64,000 nucleotides of DNA. Source: Variovorax sp. PAMC26660. GTDB taxonomy: Bacteria > Pseudomonadota > Gammaproteobacteria > Burkholderiales > Burkholderiaceae_C. Shown here in pieces: positions 46,514-54,386 of the stretch. Below the pieces are notes generated by a model, which saw only the letters and a list, made by a program, of their open reading frames with translations, was not told where the DNA came from and ran no database searches. A program made the position numbers and the translations under genes. Positions within the stretch are counted from its first letter, which is position 1; every line of letters begins with the position of its first letter. The stretch covers positions 124,001-188,000 of the forward strand of contig NZ_CP060295.1 of the NCBI RefSeq assembly GCF_014302995.1, written 5' to 3'.

Positions 46514-46807
46514 TCAAGCCTTGGGGAGCGGAGCGAGGCGCGGAGCCACCGCGAGGTTCCCCGAGCGGTCCACGTACAGGCTTGCGGGGTGCAGCTGGTA
46601 TTCCCCGACTGCGTAGACGAGCGGCTGGCCCTGCTCGTTCTTGTCGAGGATGATTTCGGTTTTCTCGGGGAACGGACTCGGCTTCCCATCCTTGCCGATG
46701 GTGTGCAGATAGACCGTTTGAAAGTCCATGTTGTAGGCCTTGCCCGAGGTCTTGCCGATGCCCGATTGATTGCGGGTGAGGACGGCCGGAATGCTGACTT
46801 TGATCAT
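46514..46807 (-). CDS. filamentous-phage ssDNA-binding (helix-destabilising) protein, gene V-like
   Basis: 97 residues. The layout follows Ff gene V protein and its inovirus relatives: start MIKVSI, a TRNQSGIGKTSGKAYNM segment (Ff: TRSGVSRQGKPYS), then GQPLVYAVGEYQLHPASLYV and the closing RSGNLAVAPRLAPL (Ff: GQFGSLMIDRLRLVP). Such proteins coat newly made phage ssDNA before extrusion. AGGAG sits 8 bp before the start. In complete phages it follows the replication gene and precedes pVII-pIX-pVIII; here no replication gene is found upstream. Confidence 0.82.
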   Translation of the reverse strand: MIKVSIPAVLTRNQSGIGKTSGKAYNMDFQTVYLHTIGKDGKPSPFPEKTEIILDKNEQGQPLVYAVGEYQLHPASLYVDRSGNLAVAPRLAPLPKA

Positions 46808-47009
46808 GTGGTGGCTCCTATCCGTGCGACGTTGCACGCGAAGGCCCTGCACGCAGGGCTATCGTGTGGAACGTCAGGCAGGGAGCGCGAACCGGTCAGC
46901 CAGCCAATCGGCCACCGGCAAAATGCAGCAGTTCCAAAGAGCCAGGGCAGCGAGGAACGAGGCCACGGCAAGAAACACGAACGCACCAACAAATTCAGGA
47001 GTCAGAGGA

Positions 47010-47207
47010 ATGCAACCCACCAGCCCAGGAGCGGCACTCGGCCAGCTATTTGCACTCGTCGTCATCTGCGGATTCGGACTACTGGCATTCGCGGCCATCG
47101 TTGCGATCATCAAAGCGAAGATCACCAAGAAACGAGCGGGTATTAAGCGACCACAACCGAAGCCAAAGCCACTGCCGGAAGATCGATACGAGCTTTGGGA
47201 AAAATAA
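47010..47207 (+). CDS. 65-residue single-helix membrane protein in phage relic
   Basis: Starts MQPTSPGAALGQLFALVVIC: one membrane helix (residues ~12-35) followed by a Lys/Pro-rich cytoplasmic tail ending PLPEDRYELWEK. AGGAG (46997-47001) is 8 bp upstream. It is transcribed away from the ssDNA-binding gene and towards the regulator. No family recognised; size and context suggest a phage accessory gene. Confidence 0.55.
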   Translation: MQPTSPGAALGQLFALVVICGFGLLAFAAIVAIIKAKITKKRAGIKRPQPKPKPLPEDRYELWEK

Positions 47208-47259
47208 CCATTGGCACATCGAAGTGGCATACAGGTGGCTCCTAGATAATTACCACATC

Positions 47260-47319
47260 TGATAGCACTACTATCAGACTTGATAGCATCTTGCCACAAA
47301 CCACTATCAAAGGTGATAG
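47260..47319. promoter_or_regulatory. operator cluster of the phage-type regulator
   Basis: Five copies of the hexamer TGATAG or its complement CTATCA lie at 47260, 47271, 47281, 47304 and 47314. They form inverted pairs TGATAG-N5-CTATCA and CTATCA-N4-TGATAG. The last site ends 2 bp before the regulator start codon at 47322, as expected for a self-repressing phage repressor. Confidence 0.7.
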
Positions 47320-47321
47320 CA

Positions 47322-47738
47322 ATGTCATTGCATTTCTCTATCCGCATCGCGTCTGAAATAGCAGGATCGCAAAACAAACTCGCAGAACTGCTGGGTATCC
47401 CAAACGGGAATCTCGCGGCGATCAATACCGGCAAGCGGCCATGCCCGATCGGACTTAGAGCAAAGATTGCCCGCATCGCTGGCCACGACACCACGCGAGC
47501 GATGCTTGAAGGTCTAGCAACGAAGCTCGACCCCGAGGACGAGTACGAGAGTCAAGCTCTTGCTACGCTGCAAGCCCTGATCAACGCATTCCCTGAAGAC
47601 GACGAGCAAGACGCTACGGAGTCTGTTGGCTCGAAACCATCCGTTTCCGCCAACGGCCCGGGCGGCAAGGCCGCTCCCTCCTCCGGCGCATCAAGCACCC
47701 GCGCCTCACCCTGCAGCCGCAGCACGAACAGCCGGTAG
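47322..47738 (+). CDS. phage-type helix-turn-helix regulator (DUF3693-like), 3' end fused to host sequence
   Basis: The first ~100 residues are a small repressor: MSLHFSIRIASEIAGSQNKL, ELLGIPNGNLAAINTGKRP (helix-turn-helix) and GLRAKIARIAGHDTTRAMLEGL, like the DUF3693 proteins found in filamentous phages and their relatives. From about residue 102 (base ~47625) the frame enters the antisense of the broken LytTR gene and becomes a Ser/Pro/Gly-rich tail, so the natural stop has probably been lost. The start at 47322 follows the operator cluster. It likely represses its own and the divergent phage promoter. Confidence 0.7.
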   Translation: MSLHFSIRIASEIAGSQNKLAELLGIPNGNLAAINTGKRPCPIGLRAKIARIAGHDTTRAMLEGLATKLDPEDEYESQALATLQALINAFPEDDEQDATESVGSKPSVSANGPGGKAAPSSGASSTRASPCSRSTNSR

Positions 47739-48199
47739 GCCCAGATGCCGAAGACCATCGACACGTACGCGCGCACGTCCTTCAGGTATTCGTAGCCCCA
47801 CTGGCTGCTCCAGTCCGCGAAGTCGTAGTGCTCGCCGACCGCCGCATAGGCCAGCGCCCGCAGCGCGAACATCGCCATCACGTGCACCACGCTGAAGACC
47901 ACGCTGGCCAACGCATGCGCCGCCAGGTAGCGCAGCAGGTGCCTGCGCGGCAACGGCGACAGCCAGCGCTCGACCGCCACGATGGCCGGCACCAGCGCCA
48001 GCAGCACGAGGTGGCTGGAACCCTCCCACACCAGGATCTCCCAGGCGGCGCGCGGTACGGTTCGCCCCCGCGCATCCACCAGCGCCACCGAGATGTTGAA
48101 CGCGGCCTGCAGCGTCATCAGCACGATCCAGAAACCTACCTCCACGTAGCGGCGAATCGGCTCGTAGCGTTCGTACAGGTTCTTGCGCGGGTCTCGCAT
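47552..48199 (-). pseudogene. LytTR-family regulator gene, 5' fragment (membrane domain only), interrupted by phage relic
   Basis: Start ATG 48199 (MRDPRKNLYERYEPIRRYVE). About 185 residues of genuine sequence hold four membrane helices (VEVGFWIVLMTLQAAFNISV, HLVLLALVPAIVAVE, AHALASVVFSVVHVMAMFAL, AYVSMVFGIWAYRLFVLRL). The frame then reads into the antisense of the phage regulator (GFEPTDSVASC...) and stops at 47552. The LytTR DNA-binding end survives at 45683-45800. Membrane-domain LytTR proteins of this shape are usual in Comamonadaceae. The central ~80 residues of the LytTR domain are not found in the window. Confidence 0.72.
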
Positions 48200-48354
48200 G
48201 CGGGGAATTCTCGCGAAATTAGCCCTTGGGGCCGGCCAATTTCGTCCCTGCGGGGCACCGCTCGTCACAAAGCGGGGGCGATCCATCCCCTTGCAGCCCT
48301 CGGCCAGGGCTGCGGGCCCGAGCATCGCGGCTTCTTCGCTTCGAGGAGCTTGCG

Positions 48355-49596
48355 ATGACCGCAACCACCCACCTGCCCAACACGCGTCGCCATGACATCG
48401 ACGCGCTGCGCGCCCTGGCCTTCCTGTTCGTGATCCTCTATCACGTGGGCATGTACTACGTGGCCGACTGGCCCTGGCACCTGAAAAGTCCGTACGCGGC
48501 CGAATGGCTGCAGTGGCCGATGCGGATGCTGAACCTCTGGCGCATGGACCTCGTGTTCCTTATCTCGGGCGTGTCGCTCGGCTTCCTGAGCCGCGGCCAA
48601 GGCACCTGGGGCTTGCTGCGCAGCCGTGGCGTGCGGCTGATGCTGCCGCTGGTGTTCGGCATGGCGGTGATCGTGCCGTACCAGGCCTATGCGCAGGGCG
48701 TGGCCAACGGCATGGTGGCGCCGGGCTTCGGTGCCTTCCTGCTGCGCTACCTGCCGATGGCCGAGCCGTGGCCGAAGCGCGCCTTCGACGGTGCCGAGTT
48801 CGGCGTCACCTGGAACCATCTCTGGTACTTGCCCTATCTGTTTGCCTACACGGCCGTGATCGCGCTGACGCTGTCGCTGTGGAATTCGGCCGCCGGCCAA
48901 TGGATGCGACGCCGCTTCAATGGGCTGCGCGGCTGGCAGTTGCTGCTGCTGCCAGTGCTGCCGCTGCTCGCCTGGACGACGCTGCTGGCCCCGCATTTCC
49001 CGCCCACCCACAACCTGGTGCGCGACTTCTACCTGCACAGCCTCTACTTCACGATGTTTCTCTACGGCTACTGGATGGGCGTGGATACCGGCGTGTGGCA
49101 AGAACTGGAGCGGTTGCGCCGGGTGTCGCTGGCGCTGGTGCTCGCGCTGATCGCCACGTACATCGCGCTGCGCGTCGGCGCCAAGGGCCCGGCCTCCGGT
49201 CTGCTGGCAGACGCACTGCGCACGCTCTACTTGTGGCTGACAGTCGCGACCATCCTGGGCCACGGCCATCGCCACCTGAACCGCCCGTGGCCCTGGCTGC
49301 GCTGGGCCAACGAGTCGGTGTACCCGTGGTACGTGCTGCACCAGACGCTGATCATCGTCGGCGTGACGCTGCTGGCGCCGCTCGCGCTGGGCCCGGTGCT
49401 GGAACCGGCGTTGCTGGTCGCGCTGACCATCGTCGGCTGCTGGGCGCTGACCGACGGGCTGATCCGCCGCAGCAACTGGCTGCGCCCGCTGTTCGGACTG
49501 AAGCTGCGGCGCCGGGCAAAGCCTATGCAGCAGCAGGCTTCGACTGAAGCTCTTCCACCGGAACCAGGATGGCGTTCCCCGTCGCCACGAGCTTGA
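48355..49596 (+). CDS. acyltransferase family 3 membrane protein
   Basis: 413 residues, about ten membrane helices. The family His appears early (RRHDIDALRALAFLFVILYHVGMYY, residues ~12-36), then the FLISGVSLGFLSR segment. Members O-acylate sugars, lipids or proteins at the inner membrane. Start ATG 48355 has GAGGAG upstream; the frame beyond is leader. The last ~25 codons overlap the convergent thioesterase gene by 74 bp. It begins 155 bp from the divergent broken LytTR gene. Confidence 0.9.
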   Translation: MTATTHLPNTRRHDIDALRALAFLFVILYHVGMYYVADWPWHLKSPYAAEWLQWPMRMLNLWRMDLVFLISGVSLGFLSRGQGTWGLLRSRGVRLMLPLVFGMAVIVPYQAYAQGVANGMVAPGFGAFLLRYLPMAEPWPKRAFDGAEFGVTWNHLWYLPYLFAYTAVIALTLSLWNSAAGQWMRRRFNGLRGWQLLLLPVLPLLAWTTLLAPHFPPTHNLVRDFYLHSLYFTMFLYGYWMGVDTGVWQELERLRRVSLALVLALIATYIALRVGAKGPASGLLADALRTLYLWLTVATILGHGHRHLNRPWPWLRWANESVYPWYVLHQTLIIVGVTLLAPLALGPVLEPALLVALTIVGCWALTDGLIRRSNWLRPLFGLKLRRRAKPMQQQASTEALPPEPGWRSPSPRA

Positions 49597-49960
49597 GCGC
49601 GTCGTCGCCCTTGCCTTCGGGCTGGGCGAACAACTCGGCCGCGACGAACACCTGCTTGCGGCCGGCCTTGATCACCCGGCCGCGCGCCACGAAAGCCTGG
49701 CCGATCGCGGGCGAGATGCAGTTCACCGAGAAATGCGAGGCCAGCACGCGGCCCGCCTGCGTGGCGGCCGCGTAGCCGCTCACGGTGTCGAGCAGCGCGG
49801 CGATCATGCCGGCGTGCAGGAAGCCGGCGTACTGGCCCATGTCTTCGGCACGCCAGTTCATGCGCAGTTCGGCCTGGCCGTCGCCGGCGTGCGTCACTTC
49901 GAAGCCGGCCCAGCGGTTGAAGGCGGCGGATTGGTTGATGGTCTTGATCGTGTCGAGCAT
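49523..49960 (-). CDS. PaaI-family hotdog thioesterase
   Basis: 145 residues, one hotdog domain. The segment QYAGFLHAGMIAALLDTVSGYAA (residues ~48-70) is the family active-site helix with HAGM and the following Asp, and HFSVNCISPAIG is the next strand. Members cut acyl- or aryl-CoA thioesters. The start has AAGGAG 8 bp upstream. Convergent with and overlapping the acyltransferase 3' end. No CoA pathway genes are adjacent. Confidence 0.88.
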   Translation of the reverse strand: MLDTIKTINQSAAFNRWAGFEVTHAGDGQAELRMNWRAEDMGQYAGFLHAGMIAALLDTVSGYAAATQAGRVLASHFSVNCISPAIGQAFVARGRVIKAGRKQVFVAAELFAQPEGKGDDALKLVATGNAILVPVEELQSKPAAA

Positions 49961-50195
49961 GGAAGGTCTCCTTGGCGTGGCGATGCGGGTTGGTGATGGG
50001 TACGGGGCACTCTAAGAACCGCAGGCTCTGCACGTCGTCGCGCGGGTGACGGACAACGCTTTTGCGGTTGCATTGGCGACAGCGACAACGAACGTCGCAC
50101 CCTGGCGAAAGTTTTTTGACACCGCCTTAACCCCGTTCCGCAAGCCCGGCCGTATGAGTGGAGACAAACCCACTCACTTCCTCCGAAGGCCCTTC
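49961..50195. other. intergenic region between thioesterase and DUF4139 genes
   Basis: 235 bp of divergent spacer. A frame is open on the plus strand from 50046 but has no family-like sequence before ATG 50196. No operator or hairpin stands out. Confidence 0.5.
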
Positions 50196-51833
50196 ATGAA
50201 AGCACCGTCCTCCACCCTTCTTCTGCGCGCCACCGTCGTTGCCGCCGGCTGGCTGGTCCTGAGCGCCAGCGCCCAGGTGCCGGGCACAGCAGCCGACAGC
50301 TCGCGCATCACCCAGGTCAAGGTCTACCCCGGCAGCGCCACGGTCGAGCGCGTCGCGCGCATCGCGGCGGGCAGCCGCTCGGTCACCTTCGCCTGCCTGC
50401 CCGCGGGGCTGGACGTGCAGAGCCTGCAGGTGTCGGCCGACGCCTCGGTGCGCGTGGGCGAAACCTCGGTGCTCAGCGAGGCGCGCGAACTGTCGGCACG
50501 CTGCTCGACCAGCGCGCTCGACGGCCGCATCCGCGAGCTGGAAGACCAGAAGGCCGCGCTGCAGGCCGAGACCGATGCGCTGGGCATGGTCACCGGTTAT
50601 CTCAAAGGCCTGTCGGGCGGCAGCGGCGAATCGGCCCAGGGCGCACGCGCCCCACTGGATGCACGCAACCTCGCCGCGATGACCGAGGCGATGCGCCGCA
50701 CCGGACAGGACTCGCTGCTCAAGCAGCACCAGATCCAGCGCAAGCAGACCGACATCGACCGCCAGCTCAACCCGCTGCTGGCCGAGCGCACGCGCTCGCA
50801 GGGCAACGGCGGCCAGGTGGTGGCCGTCACCGTGACGCTGGCCGCCAGCGCCGATGCCGACATCAAGCTCAGCTACCAGGTCAACGGCCCCGGCTGGACG
50901 CCCACCTACCGCGCGCTGCTCGACACCAACACGCGCAAGGTGCGCATCGAGCGACAGGCACTGGTGGCGCAGGCCACGGGCGAAGATTGGCGCGGCGTGA
51001 AGTTGGTGTTGTCCACCGGTCAGCCGCGCCGCGAAACCACCGGCCGCACGCCGGGCGCATGGCGCATCGGCATCGAACCGCCGCCGCGCAAGCTGGCCGC
51101 GCAGGCCGATGAGGTCTACATGGCGGCACCGGCCGCGCCTGCCATGGCACCGATCGACGCCAAGCAGGCCATCAGAGAACGCCGCGAGCCGCTGTTCGAC
51201 GTGAGCGTGTTCGACAACAGCTTCGCGACTGAATTCGCGGTGCCGCAAAGCATCGACGTGCCCTCCAACGGCCAGCGCGTGACGATGGCGCTGGGCCAGC
51301 ATGAAGACACCGCCAAGCTGGCGGTGCGCACCAGCCCGCGCGTGGACACCAGTGCGTTCCTGGTCGCCGAACTCCCGCAACCTGCGGGCGTGTGGCCGGC
51401 CGGCCCGATGCAGCTTTATCGCGACGGCAACTTCGTGGGCAGCGGCCGCTGGACTGCGCCGAGCGACGCAAACCTCACGCTGTCTTTCGGTCGCGACGAG
51501 CTGGTACGGGTTCAGGCCGAACCCGAGCGCGACAACCAGGGCACGGGCGGCTTTGCGGGTTCTCGTGCCGAACGCAAGGTGCAGCGCGCCTATGTGGTCG
51601 AGAACCGCCACCGCACGCCGATTGCGGTGCAGGTGCTGGAGGCCGCGCCGGTGTCGGTGGACGAGCAGGTGCGCGTGGCGTCGCAGTTCTCGCCACAGCC
51701 CGCAGAGCTGGCCTGGAACAAGCAGCCCGGGCTGACGATGTGGCGCTTCGACCTCGACGCGGGCAAGACCGCGCGCGTGACGGCCGACTACACCGTCAGC
51801 TATCCGAAGGACGCCCGGCTGCAGATGCGCTGA
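50196..51833 (+). CDS. exported DUF4139/MuiA-like protein
   Basis: 545 residues. Signal peptide (cleavage near SASA-Q, residue ~27), an N-terminal DUF4140 domain (VKVYPGSATVERVARIAAG, ~35-135) including a coiled coil (ELEDQKAALQAETDAL), and a C-terminal DUF4139 domain (~220-540; SYQVNGPGWTPTYRALLDTN, VLSTGQPRRET, LVAELPQ, AYVVENRHRTPIAVQVLE). The family includes the Azotobacter mucoidy inhibitor MuiA; its biochemical role is unknown. Start ATG 50196 matches the signal peptide. Repeat copy B lies 40 bp downstream. Confidence 0.88.
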   Translation: MKAPSSTLLLRATVVAAGWLVLSASAQVPGTAADSSRITQVKVYPGSATVERVARIAAGSRSVTFACLPAGLDVQSLQVSADASVRVGETSVLSEARELSARCSTSALDGRIRELEDQKAALQAETDALGMVTGYLKGLSGGSGESAQGARAPLDARNLAAMTEAMRRTGQDSLLKQHQIQRKQTDIDRQLNPLLAERTRSQGNGGQVVAVTVTLAASADADIKLSYQVNGPGWTPTYRALLDTNTRKVRIERQALVAQATGEDWRGVKLVLSTGQPRRETTGRTPGAWRIGIEPPPRKLAAQADEVYMAAPAAPAMAPIDAKQAIRERREPLFDVSVFDNSFATEFAVPQSIDVPSNGQRVTMALGQHEDTAKLAVRTSPRVDTSAFLVAELPQPAGVWPAGPMQLYRDGNFVGSGRWTAPSDANLTLSFGRDELVRVQAEPERDNQGTGGFAGSRAERKVQRAYVVENRHRTPIAVQVLEAAPVSVDEQVRVASQFSPQPAELAWNKQPGLTMWRFDLDAGKTARVTADYTVSYPKDARLQMR

Positions 51834-52155
51834 GGCAGCGCTCGGGGGATGGTTGTGCGGTTAGATGCGGGGTCATTCGGGGTGCGTGCGAATGACACCA
51901 GGAGCTCCCCTCCGCGAATGTCCCCCGCTTCGCTCCTCCTTTATTTCGCTGCGGGGAGCACCTGGCGTCATTCGCACAGGGGCACGCTGCTGGTGTATCG
52001 CCGATCGACCACCGCCCTGTCCAACGCTCGCGCCGATACGGGGCTCTTTTTCGCGAAATAAAGGAGGAGCGAAGCGGGGGACATTCGCGAAAAAGAGCAC
52101 CGTGTCGGCGTGAGCGACGCCCTGAACAGCAGCAGCGCCCAAACCCGGAAAACCC
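51834..52155. other. convergent intergenic region holding repeat copy B
   Basis: 322 bp between the stops of the DUF4139 and TonB-receptor genes. Apart from repeat copy B (51874-52130) there is only a G-rich lead-in. Small frames here arise from the repeat itself and are not credible genes. Confidence 0.8.
51874..52130. repeat. twin-hairpin repeat element, copy B
   Basis: Hairpin 1: arms 51886-51910 and 51953-51977. Hairpin 2: a long stem of about 30 bp closing around the second loop. The 26-nt loop sequences are identical to those of copies A and C and fully complementary to each other; complementarity can extend to 37 nt. Unlike the other copies it lies between gene ends, so it cannot be a leader for a start codon here. 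Same orientation as the other two copies. Confidence 0.92.
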
Positions 52156-54339
52156 TCAGAAGTCGAACTTGGCCGACAACTCAAAGGTCCGTCGCGGCGC
52201 CAACAGCACCTGGCTCGTCGCGCGACCCGCCCAGGTAGCGTAGAGCTTGTCCGTCAGGTTACGCACGCGGAAGGTCAGCAGTGCCTTCTGTAGCCGATAG
52301 CTCACGGCCGCGTCCATGGTGGTGTAGCCGTTGATGCGAATCTGGTTGGCGTTGTCCGTGAACATGTGGCCGGTGCGGTTCAAGGAGGCGAAGTACTCGA
52401 ACCTCGAACCATCAGGCCGATAAGTCGCGAAGATATTGGCCACGCGCTCGGGCACGTTCGGCGGCGTCTTGCCCACGCGCGAAACGTTGCCCGCTTCGAT
52501 CAAGCTATCGAAGCGCGCATCTAGCGCCGCGAGATTGCCCGCCAGCGTCCATTCGCGCGTTGGCCGCCACACGGTCGACAACTCGATGCCGCGCGAAGAC
52601 TGGCGCCCGTTGTTCACCGTATTGGCGACATTGTTCGGATCGCGCGAGAGCACGTTGTCCAGCTCGATCTTGTAGACCGCTGCCGTCCACTCCAGGTTGG
52701 CTTCGGGAATGCTCTGCTTGAAACCTACCTCCGCTTGCTTGCCGCGTGACATCGGGAACGTCGCGTTCGACGCCGACAGCAGGAACAGCGAGTTCACCGG
52801 CAGCGTGGCGTTGGTGTACTGCGCGTAAATGCTCGACTGCGGCGTGATGTCGTACACCGCGCCGAACCGACCCGAGGTCGAGCGGTAGCTGGTGTCGAAG
52901 CGGTTGAGCGTGCCCAGGTTCAGATCGAGGATGCCGCGTTGCACCTCGGTGCGGTCGTGGCGCAGGCCGCCAACCAGCGTGAGGTTGCGGATCGGCTTGA
53001 GCGCGTCTTCCACGAAGACCGACGTGACCTTCACGTTCGAGGTGGTGTTGGTGCGATTGCCGCCGCCCACGCTCAGCGCGGGGTTTTCGTCGAACAGGCC
53101 CACGTACGGGTTGAACACCGACACCCGCAGCGCATTCGCCGTGCTGGCGCTGCTGTTCGAGAAACGGCGCTGGCTGCCGAAGCGCGTTTCGCTGTATTCG
53201 CCGCCGATCACGAAGCGGTTGTCCATGCCTGCGAGCGTGCCCTTGTGCGTGGCGTCGAAGCGGTTGAGCCAGAAGTCCTGATCGTGCGAGATCATCGTCT
53301 GGTCGCGCCCGATGTTCCCCGGCTGCTCGAAGGCCGCGAACTCCGAGTTGCGGAACATGCGGTTCGACTTGTTGGCCGAGAACTCGTTGCGCCAGGACCA
53401 GCCGCCATCGAGCTGCCCCGTCAGGCGCGCGCGCAGCCAGTAGGTTTCGGACGAGTTGTCGTCGTCCAGCACGTTGTAGTTGGCGTGCGTCATGCGCCGG
53501 TCGATCACGCGGCCGTCGGGTGTGCTGGCCACGCCGGTGGGTTGCGTGGCAAAGCTGCGCGGCACCAGCGGCGTGCCCCAGTAGGCCTGGTTGTTGTCAC
53601 GCAGGTAGTCGAAGGCCAGGTCCAGTTTGACCGAGCCGCCGAAGTCGACCATCAGCCCGCTGGTGAAGTGGTCGATGCGCTCGCCGTTGCGATCGATGGT
53701 GCCCACCTTGGTGTCGTTGCGGCTGTAGTCCAGCCGGTAGGCGCTGGCATCGCCGAGGGCGCCGCCGAAGCCGAAGGCCGCGCGCGTGGAGCCGTAGCTG
53801 CCGTAAGACAGCAAGGCTTCCTTGTGCGGGTTGTCGCGGTCGGGCCGCTTGGTCACGAAGTTGACGACACCGCCAATGGCGCCTTCGCCGTCGAGCACCG
53901 AGGCCGGGCCTTTCAGCACCTCGATGCGGTCGTAGTTCCAGGTGTCCTGCACCCGGTTGACCACGCCCGCGCCGGAGGTGCGCACACCGTCGTACAGATA
54001 CATGATGCTCGTGAAGCCGCGCGTGGACAGCGTGGTCGGTGACGACGGTGGCCCACCGCCCGACAGGCCGGCCATGCCGCGCAGTGCTTCGCTGAAGGTG
54101 CGCGCGCCGCGCTGCTGGATCGCGTCCTGCGACAGAATTTCGACCGAGGCCGGCGTCTCGCGCACCGACAGGCCGAGCCGCGACGCGGTGCCGCTCGATT
54201 CTTCGAGGTGCAGGCTGTTGGCATCGCGGCTGCCTTCGATGGTGACGGTGCCAAGCTCGGCATTGGCTTGCTGCGCGTAGGAAGACTGGAAGACAGTGGC
54301 GGCGGCCACTGCCATGGCCGTGCGGATGAACGGGGTCAT
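52156..54339 (-). CDS. TonB-dependent siderophore-type outer-membrane receptor
   Basis: 727 residues. Signal peptide (MTPFIRTAMAVAAATVFQSS, cleavage near YAQ), then a plug domain (~40-160; LGLSVRETPASVEILSQDAI, VLKGPASVLDGEGAIGGVVN) and a 22-strand barrel ending in the terminal Phe of ELSAKFDF. It imports a metal-chelate using TonB energy. No N-terminal signalling domain, so it does not itself control a sigma factor. It follows two ABC-2 permease genes and an ABC ATPase on the same strand; the nearby Zur-type repressor suggests a zinc chelate, although most homologues carry ferric siderophores. Confidence 0.93.
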   Translation of the reverse strand: MTPFIRTAMAVAAATVFQSSYAQQANAELGTVTIEGSRDANSLHLEESSGTASRLGLSVRETPASVEILSQDAIQQRGARTFSEALRGMAGLSGGGPPSSPTTLSTRGFTSIMYLYDGVRTSGAGVVNRVQDTWNYDRIEVLKGPASVLDGEGAIGGVVNFVTKRPDRDNPHKEALLSYGSYGSTRAAFGFGGALGDASAYRLDYSRNDTKVGTIDRNGERIDHFTSGLMVDFGGSVKLDLAFDYLRDNNQAYWGTPLVPRSFATQPTGVASTPDGRVIDRRMTHANYNVLDDDNSSETYWLRARLTGQLDGGWSWRNEFSANKSNRMFRNSEFAAFEQPGNIGRDQTMISHDQDFWLNRFDATHKGTLAGMDNRFVIGGEYSETRFGSQRRFSNSSASTANALRVSVFNPYVGLFDENPALSVGGGNRTNTTSNVKVTSVFVEDALKPIRNLTLVGGLRHDRTEVQRGILDLNLGTLNRFDTSYRSTSGRFGAVYDITPQSSIYAQYTNATLPVNSLFLLSASNATFPMSRGKQAEVGFKQSIPEANLEWTAAVYKIELDNVLSRDPNNVANTVNNGRQSSRGIELSTVWRPTREWTLAGNLAALDARFDSLIEAGNVSRVGKTPPNVPERVANIFATYRPDGSRFEYFASLNRTGHMFTDNANQIRINGYTTMDAAVSYRLQKALLTFRVRNLTDKLYATWAGRATSQVLLAPRRTFELSAKFDF

Positions 54340-54386
54340 TGGATTGCTTCTGATGGCTGAAAAGAAAAACGGAATCGAATCGGCAG

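Larger units (their letters stand above)
45796..47640. mobile_element. inovirus (filamentous phage) relic inside a LytTR gene
   Basis: About 1.8 kb bounded by two halves of one LytTR gene. Contents: on the minus strand a gene V-like protein and four micro-genes in an overlapping chain; on the plus strand a small membrane protein and a DUF3693-like repressor with operators. The replication gene, major coat, adsorption protein and Zot/pI ATPase are absent, so it cannot form particles. Boundaries are approximate. Both junctions carry GTTGG followed within 15 bp by AAACCA, possibly a remnant of a shared recombination site. Confidence 0.65.

Noticed and set aside
46874..47020. 48-codon minus-strand frame (GTG start) with a membrane helix just upstream of the ssDNA-binding gene
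   Set aside because: Plausible phage micro-protein, but no ribosome-binding site, and it overlaps the start of the better-supported plus-strand gene at 47010.
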